IMG/VR virus record: IMGVR_UViG_3300009159_000125
Span: 1 to 41,362 of that record
Length of the DNA stretch: 41,362 nucleotides
Origin: a virus
Reading direction: 5' to 3' (one strand)
Shown: positions 28,948-38,699 of the stretch, one piece after another
Layout: the number at the start of each line of letters is the position of its first letter
Position numbering within the stretch: position 1 is the first letter of the stretch
Notes under the pieces: model-generated
What the model was told of the DNA's origin: nothing
What the model saw: only the letters and a program-made list of their open reading frames with translations
Database searches by the model: none
Translations under genes and position numbers: made by a program

Positions 28948-29538
28948 TTAGGCTAACTGAAGTGCCCAATATTCTGTTCCACCATCAATGGTAAAGAATT
29001 CGTACAAATAATTACCAATTTGGCTGTAGGTAATTGCCTTGGTTTCGGTGTTCAACCCAGTGATGGTATTCAACCCGTATACACAATTAACGGGCAATGT
29101 CAGAGTGTGTGTAGTATACTCAACTTTGACCCAAAGACGTAGTTTTCCATACAATGGATTTCCGTTGGTGCCCACTGGACTATCTTCGAAACTTATTGCA
29201 AGTGGGCCACCTAGTGTTATTTTGTGAAAAGTTCCGTCTAAGAAACCAATTGACGCAACACCGGATACTGTGCCTGCATCTTGTGCCGATTCTGCAGGTG
29301 CAATTAATTTAGCACGAGTGATAGGTTGTTTGTATTCAATGTCATTGTCTACAGTACTACCAGCGCCCAGTGGGGATCTAAGTAGTGCATTTTTTTGTAA
29401 ATCTTCAATCTCAAATTTAGCGAAACTAAGATTTGTTTTTACATTAGTAAAATTGTCTCTGAAACCTTGACTGTCGTTGTCTTGCCCGGCAATTGGGAAA
29501 TTGCCGTCGATATTTTGTGGGTTAATATTGCTTGCCAT
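28948..29538 (-). CDS. Structural protein with fibre/baseplate-type N-terminus
   Basis: This 196-residue protein starts MASNINPQNIDGNFPIAGQD, followed by NDSQGFRDNFTNVKTNLSFA. A similar N-terminal section (D-G-T-G-D-N-L-R-S-A-F-E-K-V-N-x-N-F) opens the 1011-residue fibre upstream, so this looks like a shared virion-docking motif. The rest is beta-rich (KLRLWVKVEYTTHTLTLPVN; YEFFTIDGGTEYWALQLA). It is the last gene of the fibre block, overlapping the 1100-residue gene by one base. It is probably a virion protein of the tail or baseplate. Confidence 0.72.
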   Translation of the reverse strand: MASNINPQNIDGNFPIAGQDNDSQGFRDNFTNVKTNLSFAKFEIEDLQKNALLRSPLGAGSTVDNDIEYKQPITRAKLIAPAESAQDAGTVSGVASIGFLDGTFHKITLGGPLAISFEDSPVGTNGNPLYGKLRLWVKVEYTTHTLTLPVNCVYGLNTITGLNTETKAITYSQIGNYLYEFFTIDGGTEYWALQLA

Positions 29539-32500
29539 TATCTAAATACTCCATAATTTGGAAACTTAATGTATTTAGCTAAAGATTCAGGCTCTGCATA
29601 TTGATCTCTGTAGCTAAAGAAGCGTGTGCCTCTGCTGTCAAACGTTGTTTCCTTGTGTGGTTTTACTGTGTTTTCACCGCTAGCGGGTTCAATGTACAAT
29701 TTCTGTGTTAGCGTCCACCAGCGCGGCACGTTGCCGCGCTGAGCGTATGCTTCAAAGTACATCTTTCGTCCTGCATAGGTTGAGCCCTTTTCAACAGTGA
29801 CAATGTCTCCGGGGTTAATTTGCTTAACCAAGGAAAGCGTGACATAGTTGTTGAATATGTTAATTCTGTAAATTCCCGAACGCTCGTTGGATTTACCTTC
29901 TAGTACGTGATCAATAAAACCTGGTATTTTTACAGTTTCGGAAAACGTTAACTCACTGTAAGTGTCGCTGTCATATGGTAAATCTGTTAACCATCCTTCA
30001 GTTTTATACAACCATTTGTTGTAGGGTAATCTAGCACCGTCATCATTGACCCAACGGTTAAATCCTATTAGGCCCCTGTCGAGCACGTCACTGTCAAATA
30101 GGTCATCGGCGCCGTATTGGAATCCTTTGGTGCCCGGTTGCGGCCAATGGCGCAAATCTTGACTTGGGCCACCTTTGTAACCTATGACATCATAGTTGCG
30201 ATAGTCACTGGCAGGATCATCCTGGAAACGCTCTTGCTGTGCAAAAATAACGGTATCGCCGTTCTGAAATTCAGTGTCGCCGTCGATGCAATTATAAAAT
30301 TGAATATAGTCAATTGGTTGGTTGTTAATTTTTTCGTATGGCACAGTAACAGCATAGGTCACTGATCCCACGGACCTTAATAATTCTGCACGACTCGGCT
30401 TTTGGTCAAACGTACTTTCCTTGCCGGGGATATATTGATCCAACGCCTTGTCCCAGTTCTTAGTAAGGTAGTCATCGAGCTGGTAACGGTCTGTGCTAAA
30501 TGGTATACGATTAAAACTAAACTTAGCGTTCTTTAATCTATAGGCAATTAACTTACTAGCACCCGGAACGGTGTAGGCAAGAACAACAGCTCGTATATAT
30601 CCGGTTGGCGTGGTGTACTGGCCTGGGTTATCTGCATCGGGCTGTGGACTGCTCATCCATTGCGGCAATGTTTCTTTGTTGGCCAAGCCTACAAAGTTAC
30701 CAATTTGCACAGCCATATTATTCAACCCATTGGGCGCAAACTCTGTATAGGTTTCATCCTTATACTGGTAGGCATTTTTAGTGGTCAATGTGGTTAATTG
30801 TGTGCGTATTGGATCGGTTGTGCTAGTGGTCGCACTCGTTCCGCGGTAGCGACCTTCGCTTTCGTCAATGACGTCTAGGTAAACAACTTCATAAGCAACA
30901 TTAAAATTGTCATCTAGTGCAACCGCTGTCTTAACCTCGCCAAACAATACTGTTTTTGTATAATGATTCTTGCTCAATGCCTGTATGTAGTTTTCTAAAT
31001 TCAATGGATTAACACCGGGCAAGAATAAGAATCTTAGATCTTGTGCTTTGCCATACCAAGGATCATTTAATCTATAAATCAATTGGTCGGGGAATATATC
31101 TTGATTGTTCATAACTTCTTTGAACAATAAACGTTGAGACACATTTGGGAATCCACGCAACCATAAATTTTCGTATGGTTTTACATTGGTTCTACGAATA
31201 TGCAATTTGAACGTGCGTTCTGCATAAGCACTGATTTGTACGTTGCTGTTTAACAAGCCAACATCGGTCCACGCTTCACCGTTCCAGATGTGTACGTGTC
31301 GATTGTCGGCGGTGATATACTCGTCGGCAATTAGGCCTCTGTAGCTTGTTGGTAAACTTTGTTTGCTGGCCACTACTCCTACAACACGAGATCCAAATCT
31401 ATTAGATGTACGAGTCTCGGCAATAACAGTAAATTCAAATGTTTCTTCAAATGTAGTTTTGCCACCATCGAATGTGGTTTTTTCTTTGTCTATTTCAAAG
31501 TACTCAAAGCTAACACGACCCGACAGCATACCATCTTGTGTTAGCATTGTGCCCTGCGGCGTGCGACTTGTCTTGTCCGTTTTTAATTTGTAATATACTG
31601 GGCGATTGCTGGTACTACGTGCTTCAAGCCGGAATCCGCTGATAGATCCGTTTTCTATAGAGCCAAGATCACTGTCTGTTACCCAGGTAATGTTTTCATC
31701 GTACTGACCAAGTACAGTCAACATAAACGTGCTTTTGTATCCACGCAATGTTTGACTATTGGCTTTGCGGGCATAAACTTGAAATACGTAGTCCTTGCGA
31801 TATTCTGCTTGCTCTTTGATTTGTCCAGTGTACCAGCCAGTTTCATTATTAAGTCCAATGTACATTGGCATAGGATAATCACTACTGTCGTACTCATCCA
31901 TATCAAAGCCAACACCGTAACTGTGGTTTTCATTATCACCGTCTTGGTCAAAGCCCCGTTGATCCGGGCTGGTAATTTCAAATTTAAATTCGTCGTTGTC
32001 AAAATCTACACCATCAAACTTGAACGCAAAGTAAGTTCCCTGTCTGGCCAATTCAGGCTTGATCTCTGGCAGACGTTGCGGCATTGTAGTTACAAAGGGC
32101 AGGTGCTGTGGATTATGGTCTGTGGTTATTTCTGTATCATTGATGCTAAGGTATGTAAAGTCACCAGTTAATTGATCTTTGGCAATAACTCTGAGTATGT
32201 AAGTTTTGCGGCTGAAACTAATTCCATCGGTTAATTCTACTGTAAATTCGTAGTCGCTGTCACTTTGTGCGGCAACATAATCAAAATAGTATTTGTCCCA
32301 GCGTGTTTTGTCCCAGCCAATATTGGCCAATGCTTCGTAGTCCACACTGTTTTGGTACAAAAATCCCTCAAGCAATCCAGACTTATTCAGCACAACGCCA
32401 GGTGGTAATCTTCCACGCACTAATTTCCAAATATGGTTATCTGTGCCGTACGGGTCACTGCTTTCCAGCTGATAGCTAAAATAACTTCCGTCGTAGTAAA

Positions 32501-32840
32501 CTCCTAGATTAGAAGTTTGTGTAACAATAGTAGGTGCTTGTACTCCGCTGACAATAATCTTAAACGACCTGTCGGCAAGCATTCCGTTATAAGTTTCAGC
32601 TCTTATAGTAAAATTGGAAACAGTATCGCTTTCGATGCTGGTAATTTTTGGTGTTCCAAGTATTAAGCCGGTGTCAGTTACATCTAGGCCTTTTGGTAAA
32701 CTGCCTGACAGTAATCTAAAAGTCACAGGAACATCATTGCCACCGTCAGTGACAGTGCTTAAGACCTCAAGTTGTTTTTCAATGTATGACCCATCTAAGA
32801 CTACACCAAGATTTTTATCTGTTATCCAACGTAAAATCAT
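29538..32840 (-). CDS. Large tail protein with Ig-like (He_PIG-type) domains
   Basis: This 1100-residue protein has at least two N-terminal repeats of the putative-Ig (He_PIG) type, seen as LSGSLPKGLDVTDTGLILGT (about 44-63) and VRGRLPPGVVLNKSGLLEG (about 142-160), each followed by a beta strand. Further beta-rich domains follow (cadherin-like acidic stretch FDGVDFDNDEFKFEITSPDQ). The middle and C-terminal thirds are Tyr/Asp-rich and of unknown family. There is no signal peptide. Length and context indicate a tail or baseplate adhesin. The gene overlaps its neighbours by 1 and 4 bases, so it is co-expressed with the fibre proteins. Confidence 0.75.
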   Translation of the reverse strand: MILRWITDKNLGVVLDGSYIEKQLEVLSTVTDGGNDVPVTFRLLSGSLPKGLDVTDTGLILGTPKITSIESDTVSNFTIRAETYNGMLADRSFKIIVSGVQAPTIVTQTSNLGVYYDGSYFSYQLESSDPYGTDNHIWKLVRGRLPPGVVLNKSGLLEGFLYQNSVDYEALANIGWDKTRWDKYYFDYVAAQSDSDYEFTVELTDGISFSRKTYILRVIAKDQLTGDFTYLSINDTEITTDHNPQHLPFVTTMPQRLPEIKPELARQGTYFAFKFDGVDFDNDEFKFEITSPDQRGFDQDGDNENHSYGVGFDMDEYDSSDYPMPMYIGLNNETGWYTGQIKEQAEYRKDYVFQVYARKANSQTLRGYKSTFMLTVLGQYDENITWVTDSDLGSIENGSISGFRLEARSTSNRPVYYKLKTDKTSRTPQGTMLTQDGMLSGRVSFEYFEIDKEKTTFDGGKTTFEETFEFTVIAETRTSNRFGSRVVGVVASKQSLPTSYRGLIADEYITADNRHVHIWNGEAWTDVGLLNSNVQISAYAERTFKLHIRRTNVKPYENLWLRGFPNVSQRLLFKEVMNNQDIFPDQLIYRLNDPWYGKAQDLRFLFLPGVNPLNLENYIQALSKNHYTKTVLFGEVKTAVALDDNFNVAYEVVYLDVIDESEGRYRGTSATTSTTDPIRTQLTTLTTKNAYQYKDETYTEFAPNGLNNMAVQIGNFVGLANKETLPQWMSSPQPDADNPGQYTTPTGYIRAVVLAYTVPGASKLIAYRLKNAKFSFNRIPFSTDRYQLDDYLTKNWDKALDQYIPGKESTFDQKPSRAELLRSVGSVTYAVTVPYEKINNQPIDYIQFYNCIDGDTEFQNGDTVIFAQQERFQDDPASDYRNYDVIGYKGGPSQDLRHWPQPGTKGFQYGADDLFDSDVLDRGLIGFNRWVNDDGARLPYNKWLYKTEGWLTDLPYDSDTYSELTFSETVKIPGFIDHVLEGKSNERSGIYRINIFNNYVTLSLVKQINPGDIVTVEKGSTYAGRKMYFEAYAQRGNVPRWWTLTQKLYIEPASGENTVKPHKETTFDSRGTRFFSYRDQYAEPESLAKYIKFPNYGVFR

Positions 32841-33640
32841 AAGTCAAACCACTTTGTAACGTTAATGCCTGTTATGAAAAGGCTAGCACCAAGAACAGTA
32901 CCGCCTGTAAAATCAAAAGAACCGCTGACAAATATAAATTTGTAATCGCCTGCTTGGCCGGCGCCGATAGTTCTCATTTCTTGTGCCCAGGCTGTTGTTG
33001 TTTCTGAGGCGGCACCAGTGTCATTGATCAAATTGATAGTAGCCCCTGTGTCAACGTTTAAAAGGTATGCGTAAATATCATAGGCATCTGCACTGCCAGC
33101 GGCACGCCACCAGAAGTCAACTCTATCGCCTACTTCCAAATTAACAGAATCGTTGCCAACAGCATAAGGCCCGTGAATCACACCATAGCCTACGCTAACG
33201 CCAGAGCTGGCCAATTGTAGAGATCGTTTTGGTGCGGCATATCCTGGGGGCAGGTCTGTAGAAAATTCAGCAGTGAATGTGAAATTTATAGGAGGGGTGT
33301 TATCACCGGAGCTGTTTGCTGGAATAGTAGGATCTGCAGGAGTGGGCTTTCCTGCAATGTTATCTAACCCATTTAATCTAACAGCTGACTTGTACACAGT
33401 CCATCCATCTGTGGTGGCAGTTGCTCCGCTGTCTACTATGTCTCCGCCAGAAAAATCGCCATTTTTAAAACTGAAACGACTCTTACCTCTCAAATCGCTT
33501 ACACTGATTGTAGTGCCAGCAGTGAACTTTCTAGCAATTTTTCTAATGTTAACATTATTCAATGTAACATTGGCTAGTGCAAGGTCTGCCTCGGCAGCAA
33601 TTTGACTAAACGACAGTGGACCGGTATCTGCTAAACTCAT
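32837..33640 (-). CDS. Tail/fibre protein with beta-sandwich C-terminus
   Basis: This 267-residue protein starts MSLADTGPLSFSQIAAEADL and contains NIRKIARKFTAGTTISVSDL as a helical and short beta N-terminal module (1-60). T4-like marine phage tail proteins often have this start. The remainder is a beta-sandwich-like domain (FTAEFSTDLPPGYAAPKRSL; GDRVDFWWRAAGSADAYDIY; GDYKFIFVSGSFDFTGGTV), which could be a carbohydrate-binding fold. It is placed between two very large tail genes and overlaps both. Confidence 0.7.
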   Translation of the reverse strand: MSLADTGPLSFSQIAAEADLALANVTLNNVNIRKIARKFTAGTTISVSDLRGKSRFSFKNGDFSGGDIVDSGATATTDGWTVYKSAVRLNGLDNIAGKPTPADPTIPANSSGDNTPPINFTFTAEFSTDLPPGYAAPKRSLQLASSGVSVGYGVIHGPYAVGNDSVNLEVGDRVDFWWRAAGSADAYDIYAYLLNVDTGATINLINDTGAASETTTAWAQEMRTIGAGQAGDYKFIFVSGSFDFTGGTVLGASLFITGINVTKWFDL

Positions 33641-36600
33641 TACTGTCCTTTTAGTTGAGCAAGCTCAGCACGTAGTTCTTCTACCTGTGCTGTAAGTTCT
33701 TTAATAGCTTCAACAAAGTAACCAGCATAGTTGCCGTAGGCAACACTTAGCATACCGTCTTGGTTAGCTTTAACTAATTCCGGAGTATGTGGCCGCGAAC
33801 GTTGTGCAACTAAACCAGAACTAGTTTCTCCAGTGTCTAATTTTTCGTACATTACACCTTCAAGTCGATTGACAACAGCCAATGCATTTTTAATAGGACG
33901 AATGTTTGTTTTGATTCTTTCGTCGGAGAATGCAGTAATATCACCAGATGCTACAATATTTCCAGTGACTTCTAAGTTAGTATCTACTAATACTTTATTT
34001 GGTGCAACCAATTTGATAATATCGTCAGCATCATTGCTGGTGCCAATTTCAAATGTAGTCGATTCGCCAGATCTAGCATAGTATCTAATCCAGGCACTGT
34101 CGCTGCCACCACCGCCCGGGTCGTTGGGCCAACGAATACCTTTGTCGCTGCCGCTGCCTGCTGTGGGCGTAATTAAACCATTGGATGTTAGTCCGCCTGT
34201 GGTTATTGACGCTGTGGTTGTTGCACCACGACCAACCACACTGGACAATGTGTCTGTCTCAGTGTATCCGGTGATGAAGCCAGCACCATTGGTTAACTGG
34301 TTAGTGTTTGTGGGTATAGTGAATACGCCAGTTGAACTATCATATGCGCCCGATCCTGCTGTGAAACTCACTGCACTTCTTGCACGAGCGTTGGTAAAAT
34401 ATAAGTTAGTGCCCTCTGTTACGTCAGTGGTAGTTGGGGTAACCGGGGCCGGAAGGTCTCCGTCTAGCAATACCTTCTTCCAAGGACTCCAGTTGGCGGT
34501 ATCACCTGTATCGTCATTGGAACGAATATAGAAACTATTAGGTGCAACATTGGCGGTTGGGCCGTTGTCGATGTTCCATCCAATGGCTAGTTGTGCGCCA
34601 ACGGTGTTGCCACTGACTGTAATCCCAGTGTAATAGGCACCTGGAAAGTCTGATGAAGTATACGCATTAAAGCCACTGATGGTCTGTGCGGTAAACTCAC
34701 CGGGCTTTGGACTAACTGCACCGCTGGTAAACTCATTCCATATTACTGCTTTTGCGGCACTCTTGGCTCTGGCATCTGTAAAATATAAGTTGGTACCTTC
34801 TGCTAAGTTGGTTGTGGATTTAAGGGCAAGTCTTGTATCAAAACGTTCGTCAAATCTAGCATTTGTGTAATATAAATTGCTAGCACCTTCGGCTAAATCA
34901 TTTGTGGACTTGGTGGGAAATCTTGTGTCAAAGTCACCATTGGCACGAGCAGTTGTGTAGTACAGATTTGTACCTTCTGCCAAATTGGTAGTTGTTTTAG
35001 TACCAAAGCGTTCATCAAACCTAGCACCAGTATAATATAAATTTGTACCTTCGGCAACATCTGTGGTGCTTAATGTAACAGCACCGGTCTTTGTGTTAAC
35101 ACTGGTAACACCACCGGTGACTGTGATAACACCAGTAACTGGATCATACCCGCCACTGCCTGCTACACTGATAGCGTTTCTGGCTCTGGCATCTGTATAA
35201 TATAAGTTAGTGCCTTCTGCTAAGTCGGTTGTGGTAAATGGTAGTAGGTTTATCTTGGCTGTAAAGTTATTGCCGTCAGCAGTGTCAATGGTTAAATTGG
35301 CAGTTGTACTATTGTAGGTAAAATTGCTTACACCGGCTACACTGACATTAGAAACAGCAGTAAGTTGACCTTGTGCATTGACTGTTATCACCGGAATCTT
35401 GCTGGCACTGCCATAGGTGCCAGCAGTAACACCAGTATTGGCAATTTTAAATTCTCCACTAGACACAGTGTAGGTTAAACCAGTACCGCCACTTAGGCTA
35501 TCCCTTGCTCTCTGTGTTGTGAAATATAAAGCAAGGTCACCTTCGGCAACATCATCGGTGGTGTGGTTATCTAAACTGCTAACTTGTCCGGTTACATTGC
35601 CAAACAAAGGTCCAAAGAAACCGCTGGCATATACATCGCCGGCAACGCCAACACCACCAGTGACTTGCAATGCTCCAGTTGTGGTACTGGTTGCTATATC
35701 TGTGTTGCTGACAATAACTCTGTTTTCTGTACTAAACACTTCAACGTTGATATAGGTGTCCTTGACCACGGTGTTACCGGCAACGTTAATGTTACCCAGA
35801 ACATACAGATCTCTGTCAATGGTAGCATTTCTAGAAACGTGTAAATTTCTGCCAATTTCAGCATTAACTGCAACATTTAAGTTATTCAACGATGTATCAT
35901 CGGCTACTACTAAATTACCAATATTAGCGGAAAGATCTACTATTAAAGTTTTGGACCTTAGCTCTTTGTTTACAACTACATTGTTTGCTGTTAACAGGTC
36001 GACGTCGAGATTTTTTGTCTTTAACGTTTTTACATTTAAATTAATAATATGTCCTGTGTCCCAGTTGTAATCCTCTGAACCAAGGTTATAAGTTCCAATA
36101 GCCGCAGGTATTATGTCTTTGTTTGCTACCCAAGCATCTGCAACACTTTTGTAGATAAACTTAGCGTTGGGTTGCGGAATACAAATACCAGCATCATCGG
36201 CATCGTTGTTGGTTGTTGCGTTTGATGCAATGTTGATGTGTTTTGTGCCAATGTTTACTTTTGCGGCCTGAACGTAGAATTGTTTAGAACCATCGCTTAA
36301 TATATTAACATTGCCATTAAATTGTGTGTCACCATAGAATGCGTGTGCATTGGATAATGTGCTGGCCAATTTTAAATTGATACCACTATTGGTAACGGTA
36401 ACATCGAAGTCTGTGCTGTTAATATTACTATACAATAATCCAGTACCCGCGTCATTGACAGTAATAACTGTTTTAGCTACTAAATTGCCCTGCGGCGTGT
36501 CGTATAAACGAGAGAATAGAAATCCATTGTTAAGTCCGGCAACTCCGTACAATAATTCGAAATTCCCGTTAACTTTTTCAAAAGCACTACGTAGGTTATC

Positions 36601-36675
36601 ACCGGTGCCGTCATTGGCGTTTGTTCCGATGTTTATGTTTTGTAATGCGCTGAGATCTGGTGTTTGTTTTGGCAT
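33640..36675 (-). CDS. Long tail fibre with S74 auto-cleaving chaperone
   Basis: This 1011-residue protein starts with a docking-type motif (NIGTNANDGTGDNLRSAFEK, residues 15-34). Coiled and beta repeats follow. From about residue 375, seven repeats of the LAEGTNLYYTxAR type occur, a known fibre-shaft repeat. A beta-rich tip domain comes next (about 640-750). The end is a peptidase S74 intramolecular chaperone: SDERIKTNIRPIKNAL from residue 917 with catalytic Ser917, then GLVAQ and a coiled coil (VEELRAELAQLKGQ). After trimerisation, cleavage at Ser917 should release about 95 residues. It probably forms a trimeric receptor-binding fibre. The shaft repeats are recombination-prone. Confidence 0.9.
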   Translation of the reverse strand: MPKQTPDLSALQNINIGTNANDGTGDNLRSAFEKVNGNFELLYGVAGLNNGFLFSRLYDTPQGNLVAKTVITVNDAGTGLLYSNINSTDFDVTVTNSGINLKLASTLSNAHAFYGDTQFNGNVNILSDGSKQFYVQAAKVNIGTKHINIASNATTNNDADDAGICIPQPNAKFIYKSVADAWVANKDIIPAAIGTYNLGSEDYNWDTGHIINLNVKTLKTKNLDVDLLTANNVVVNKELRSKTLIVDLSANIGNLVVADDTSLNNLNVAVNAEIGRNLHVSRNATIDRDLYVLGNINVAGNTVVKDTYINVEVFSTENRVIVSNTDIATSTTTGALQVTGGVGVAGDVYASGFFGPLFGNVTGQVSSLDNHTTDDVAEGDLALYFTTQRARDSLSGGTGLTYTVSSGEFKIANTGVTAGTYGSASKIPVITVNAQGQLTAVSNVSVAGVSNFTYNSTTANLTIDTADGNNFTAKINLLPFTTTDLAEGTNLYYTDARARNAISVAGSGGYDPVTGVITVTGGVTSVNTKTGAVTLSTTDVAEGTNLYYTGARFDERFGTKTTTNLAEGTNLYYTTARANGDFDTRFPTKSTNDLAEGASNLYYTNARFDERFDTRLALKSTTNLAEGTNLYFTDARAKSAAKAVIWNEFTSGAVSPKPGEFTAQTISGFNAYTSSDFPGAYYTGITVSGNTVGAQLAIGWNIDNGPTANVAPNSFYIRSNDDTGDTANWSPWKKVLLDGDLPAPVTPTTTDVTEGTNLYFTNARARSAVSFTAGSGAYDSSTGVFTIPTNTNQLTNGAGFITGYTETDTLSSVVGRGATTTASITTGGLTSNGLITPTAGSGSDKGIRWPNDPGGGGSDSAWIRYYARSGESTTFEIGTSNDADDIIKLVAPNKVLVDTNLEVTGNIVASGDITAFSDERIKTNIRPIKNALAVVNRLEGVMYEKLDTGETSSGLVAQRSRPHTPELVKANQDGMLSVAYGNYAGYFVEAIKELTAQVEELRAELAQLKGQ

Positions 36676-36696
36676 AAGTCACTGTCCACTTTTTAT

Positions 36697-36704
36697 TATT
36701 TACC
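36697..36704 (-). promoter_or_regulatory. Possible late promoter motif
   Basis: GGTAAATA on the minus strand matches the last six bases of the late consensus and lies 22 bases before the fibre ATG at 36675. It is weaker than the others. Confidence 0.35.
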
Positions 36705-36710
36705 AAAAGA

Positions 36711-36733
36711 AAAGGGTAGTAGTACTGCCCTTT
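36711..36733 (-). terminator. Candidate terminator or hairpin before the S74 fibre gene
   Basis: On the minus strand, AAAGGG and CCCTTT arms surround a smaller AGT/ACT stem, followed by TTCTTTTGG. The tract is not uninterrupted, so termination may be weak. It lies downstream of the stronger terminator at 36810-36836 and just before the fibre gene. Confidence 0.35.
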
Positions 36734-36809
36734 GGTTATATACCCAGTTAACGATTACCAATTGGCTTGAATTGGCCAACTGACCCGTGTTCTGATTGTT
36801 TTGGAGGAA

Positions 36810-36836
36810 ATAAAAAAGCCCACCGAAGTGGGCTTT
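36810..36836 (-). terminator. Rho-independent terminator
   Basis: On the minus strand, AAAGCCCAC and GTGGGCTTT form a perfect 9-base stem with a TTCG tetraloop (36815-36836), followed by a T-run. It directly follows the stop of the fibre-tip gene at 36859. Confidence 0.9.
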
Positions 36837-36858
36837 GGATTTCAAATTAACAACTTAA

Positions 36859-37752
36859 TTAAAAGTTTGGAATTGAAAAATAGCTGCCTTGATTCAGTAT
36901 ATAGGTTATAGATTGAATAGCACTACCGCTGCCGGGATAAAAGCTATTAATGCCGTCGGTGACAGTAAGGTTACTACCGTTGAATTGATCGCCCATTGCA
37001 TAGAATTTAACCCAGGTACCTGTGGGGGAATTAGTTGCTGGTAAAGTTGCGGTATGTTCGGCAGCACCCGATGGACTGCCCACTACCCCAGTTGACACGA
37101 TGTAGGTATGTCCGGCTTTTGTTGTAAAATTTTCAGTCTGAGTGTCTATGTTATCGTAGGCTGTTACAGCGGCCGAGGTTTGTACAGTATCGTCCTGAAA
37201 TTTAATACCTGCACAACTAGTGAATTTAATTTCTCCGGTGTAGGCAAAAACCATTTCTGCACCGCCAGCTGGCACGGCAATGCTGTAATTTGTATCTCCG
37301 CCACCGATGTCAACAGAAGTCATTGAAAACGGTCCGGCAGTGTTGATTGTTGTTGACTCCCAAGTACTACTGGTAGTACTATACGCCAGTAATTGTCCAT
37401 TTGATGGACTGGATATAGAAACGTCAGTTAACGCTGACAGCGTAGTGGCGCCACCAGTGCCACCAGAGCCGGCGTCGTCGGTGCCATTAACCCAGTTGCT
37501 GCCATCGTATTTTAATACTTGACCATTTGATGGTGCTGTGATGTTAACGCCGCTTAAACTGCTAATGCTGCCACCCGCTGGCGCGGTCCATTGAAGTCCT
37601 GCGTTGGTGAATGTTAATACATCGCCCGATGTGGCGCCCGAGGCGCTGGATGGCAAGGCGTAGTCGCCTTCGCCAGCAATGCCAATGCTAGGACCACTGT
37701 TAAAAGATGCCGTTGCAGCCGCTATGTGTCTACTGTTTTTTAAGTTTGCCAT
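36859..37752 (-). CDS. Fibre-tip-like structural protein
   Basis: I place the start at ATG 37752 (MANLKNSRHIAAATASFNSG). A longer frame to 37812 overlaps the upstream gene and adds an unlikely 20 residues. The 297-residue protein has two repeats of a short fibre motif (LSGVNITAPSNGQVLKYDG and LTDVSISSPSNGQLLAY), a Gly-rich linker, and a beta-rich C-terminal domain (TYIVSTGVVGSPSGAAEHTA) ending in SITYILNQGSYFSIPNF. Repeats of D-V-x-I-x-x-P-S-N-G-Q are typical of phage and bacterial fibre proteins. It is probably a receptor-binding tip. Transcription of this block ends at the following terminator. Confidence 0.75.
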   Translation of the reverse strand: MANLKNSRHIAAATASFNSGPSIGIAGEGDYALPSSASGATSGDVLTFTNAGLQWTAPAGGSISSLSGVNITAPSNGQVLKYDGSNWVNGTDDAGSGGTGGATTLSALTDVSISSPSNGQLLAYSTTSSTWESTTINTAGPFSMTSVDIGGGDTNYSIAVPAGGAEMVFAYTGEIKFTSCAGIKFQDDTVQTSAAVTAYDNIDTQTENFTTKAGHTYIVSTGVVGSPSGAAEHTATLPATNSPTGTWVKFYAMGDQFNGSNLTVTDGINSFYPGSGSAIQSITYILNQGSYFSIPNF

Positions 37753-37769
37753 TTTATACCTTTTTAATT

Positions 37770-38699
37770 TTATCCTATCATTTTTATTGCGCTGGCTACA
37801 TCCAACGCACAAACATAAGCACAGTCAAAATTTACTGTTGCTCCTGCGGCCACAGTGCCAGCATTCCAGGCTGCGGCAATGCCATAATCTCCGTTACCAC
37901 TGTTGTTGCCACCTAGCATCAACGGAAAGTCATATGCTGGCCAAGTAGAGTTAACACTGGTTGTGTGTGTATATGTTGTTGGCATACAATATATACCAAG
38001 TAATTTTCCGGTGCTTTGTCCTTGTCCATAAACAAAATTGTCTGCAGACAGTGGGCTACTGCCACGGTAATTGTTAGTTGCGTATACGCTGGTGCTACGT
38101 GCCTCCACGTCGGGGTCAACTTCACGCGATCCCTTAACAGTCACTGCCGACCCTGTAGTGTTGGTATAACTTAATCTAATACGCACAGCAGTTTCTTTGT
38201 CTATACTCATATGTTGTATGACCAAGTATCCTGTTGCGGCCGATCCTTTAAGACAAACAATGTGTTTGGTGGTGCCGGAACTTAAATTCCAAAGATTGGT
38301 TGTTTGGGTAAAGTACTGTGTGCCGTCGTTGGGGTAGTTTGCAGTGTCCGAGCCACCTAGGTAGTAACTGTCGTTGACTAGTACAGCATAACCTTCCCAG
38401 GGAGTTCCGGGAGTAAACATATCATCAACTCCGTATGTGCCTGTGCCAGTTGCGTCAAACATAATACCCGGACCAGTGCTACCATCACCTAGAGCACCTT
38501 GTCCAAATCCGTTCACACTGTATTTAATTGCTCCAGTATCTACTACAACTTTGCCAGAGCCACTTGCCCCTAGCTGAGATAGTGTGTAACTATCGCCGGC
38601 GTTGGGTACTAGGTCACCACGAAATAAAGCACTGCCATATTTCAGTGAAGTAGCAACGGGCCGTGCGTGAAATGCCGATGAGTAAGAACGATGTAACAT
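37770..38699 (-). CDS. Unknown tail-associated protein
   Basis: This 309-residue protein starts [20 protein letters not shown]. It is rich in Gly, Ser, Thr and Tyr and in short beta strands (KVVVDTGAIKYSVNGFGQGA; YAVLVNDSYYLGGSDTANYP; VRIRLSYTNTTGSAVTVKGS), ending in a hydrophobic strand (ATVNFDCAYVCALDVASAIK). There is no known catalytic motif. It lies between a collagen-like fibre and a fibre tip, overlapping the upstream gene by one base. It could be the globular head of the collagen-like fibre or a separate adhesin. Family not recognised. Confidence 0.68.
   Translation of the reverse strand: MLHRSYSSAFHARPVATSLKYGSALFRGDLVPNAGDSYTLSQLGASGSGKVVVDTGAIKYSVNGFGQGALGDGSTGPGIMFDATGTGTYGVDDMFTPGTPWEGYAVLVNDSYYLGGSDTANYPNDGTQYFTQTTNLWNLSSGTTKHIVCLKGSAATGYLVIQHMSIDKETAVRIRLSYTNTTGSAVTVKGSREVDPDVEARSTSVYATNNYRGSSPLSADNFVYGQGQSTGKLLGIYCMPTTYTHTTSVNSTWPAYDFPLMLGGNNSGNGDYGIAAAWNAGTVAAGATVNFDCAYVCALDVASAIKMIG

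Noticed and set aside
37752-37812. N-terminal extension of the fibre-tip gene
   Set aside because: It overlaps the upstream gene and reads MCVGCSQRNKNDR, unlike virion starts. The ATG at 37752 has a better start context.
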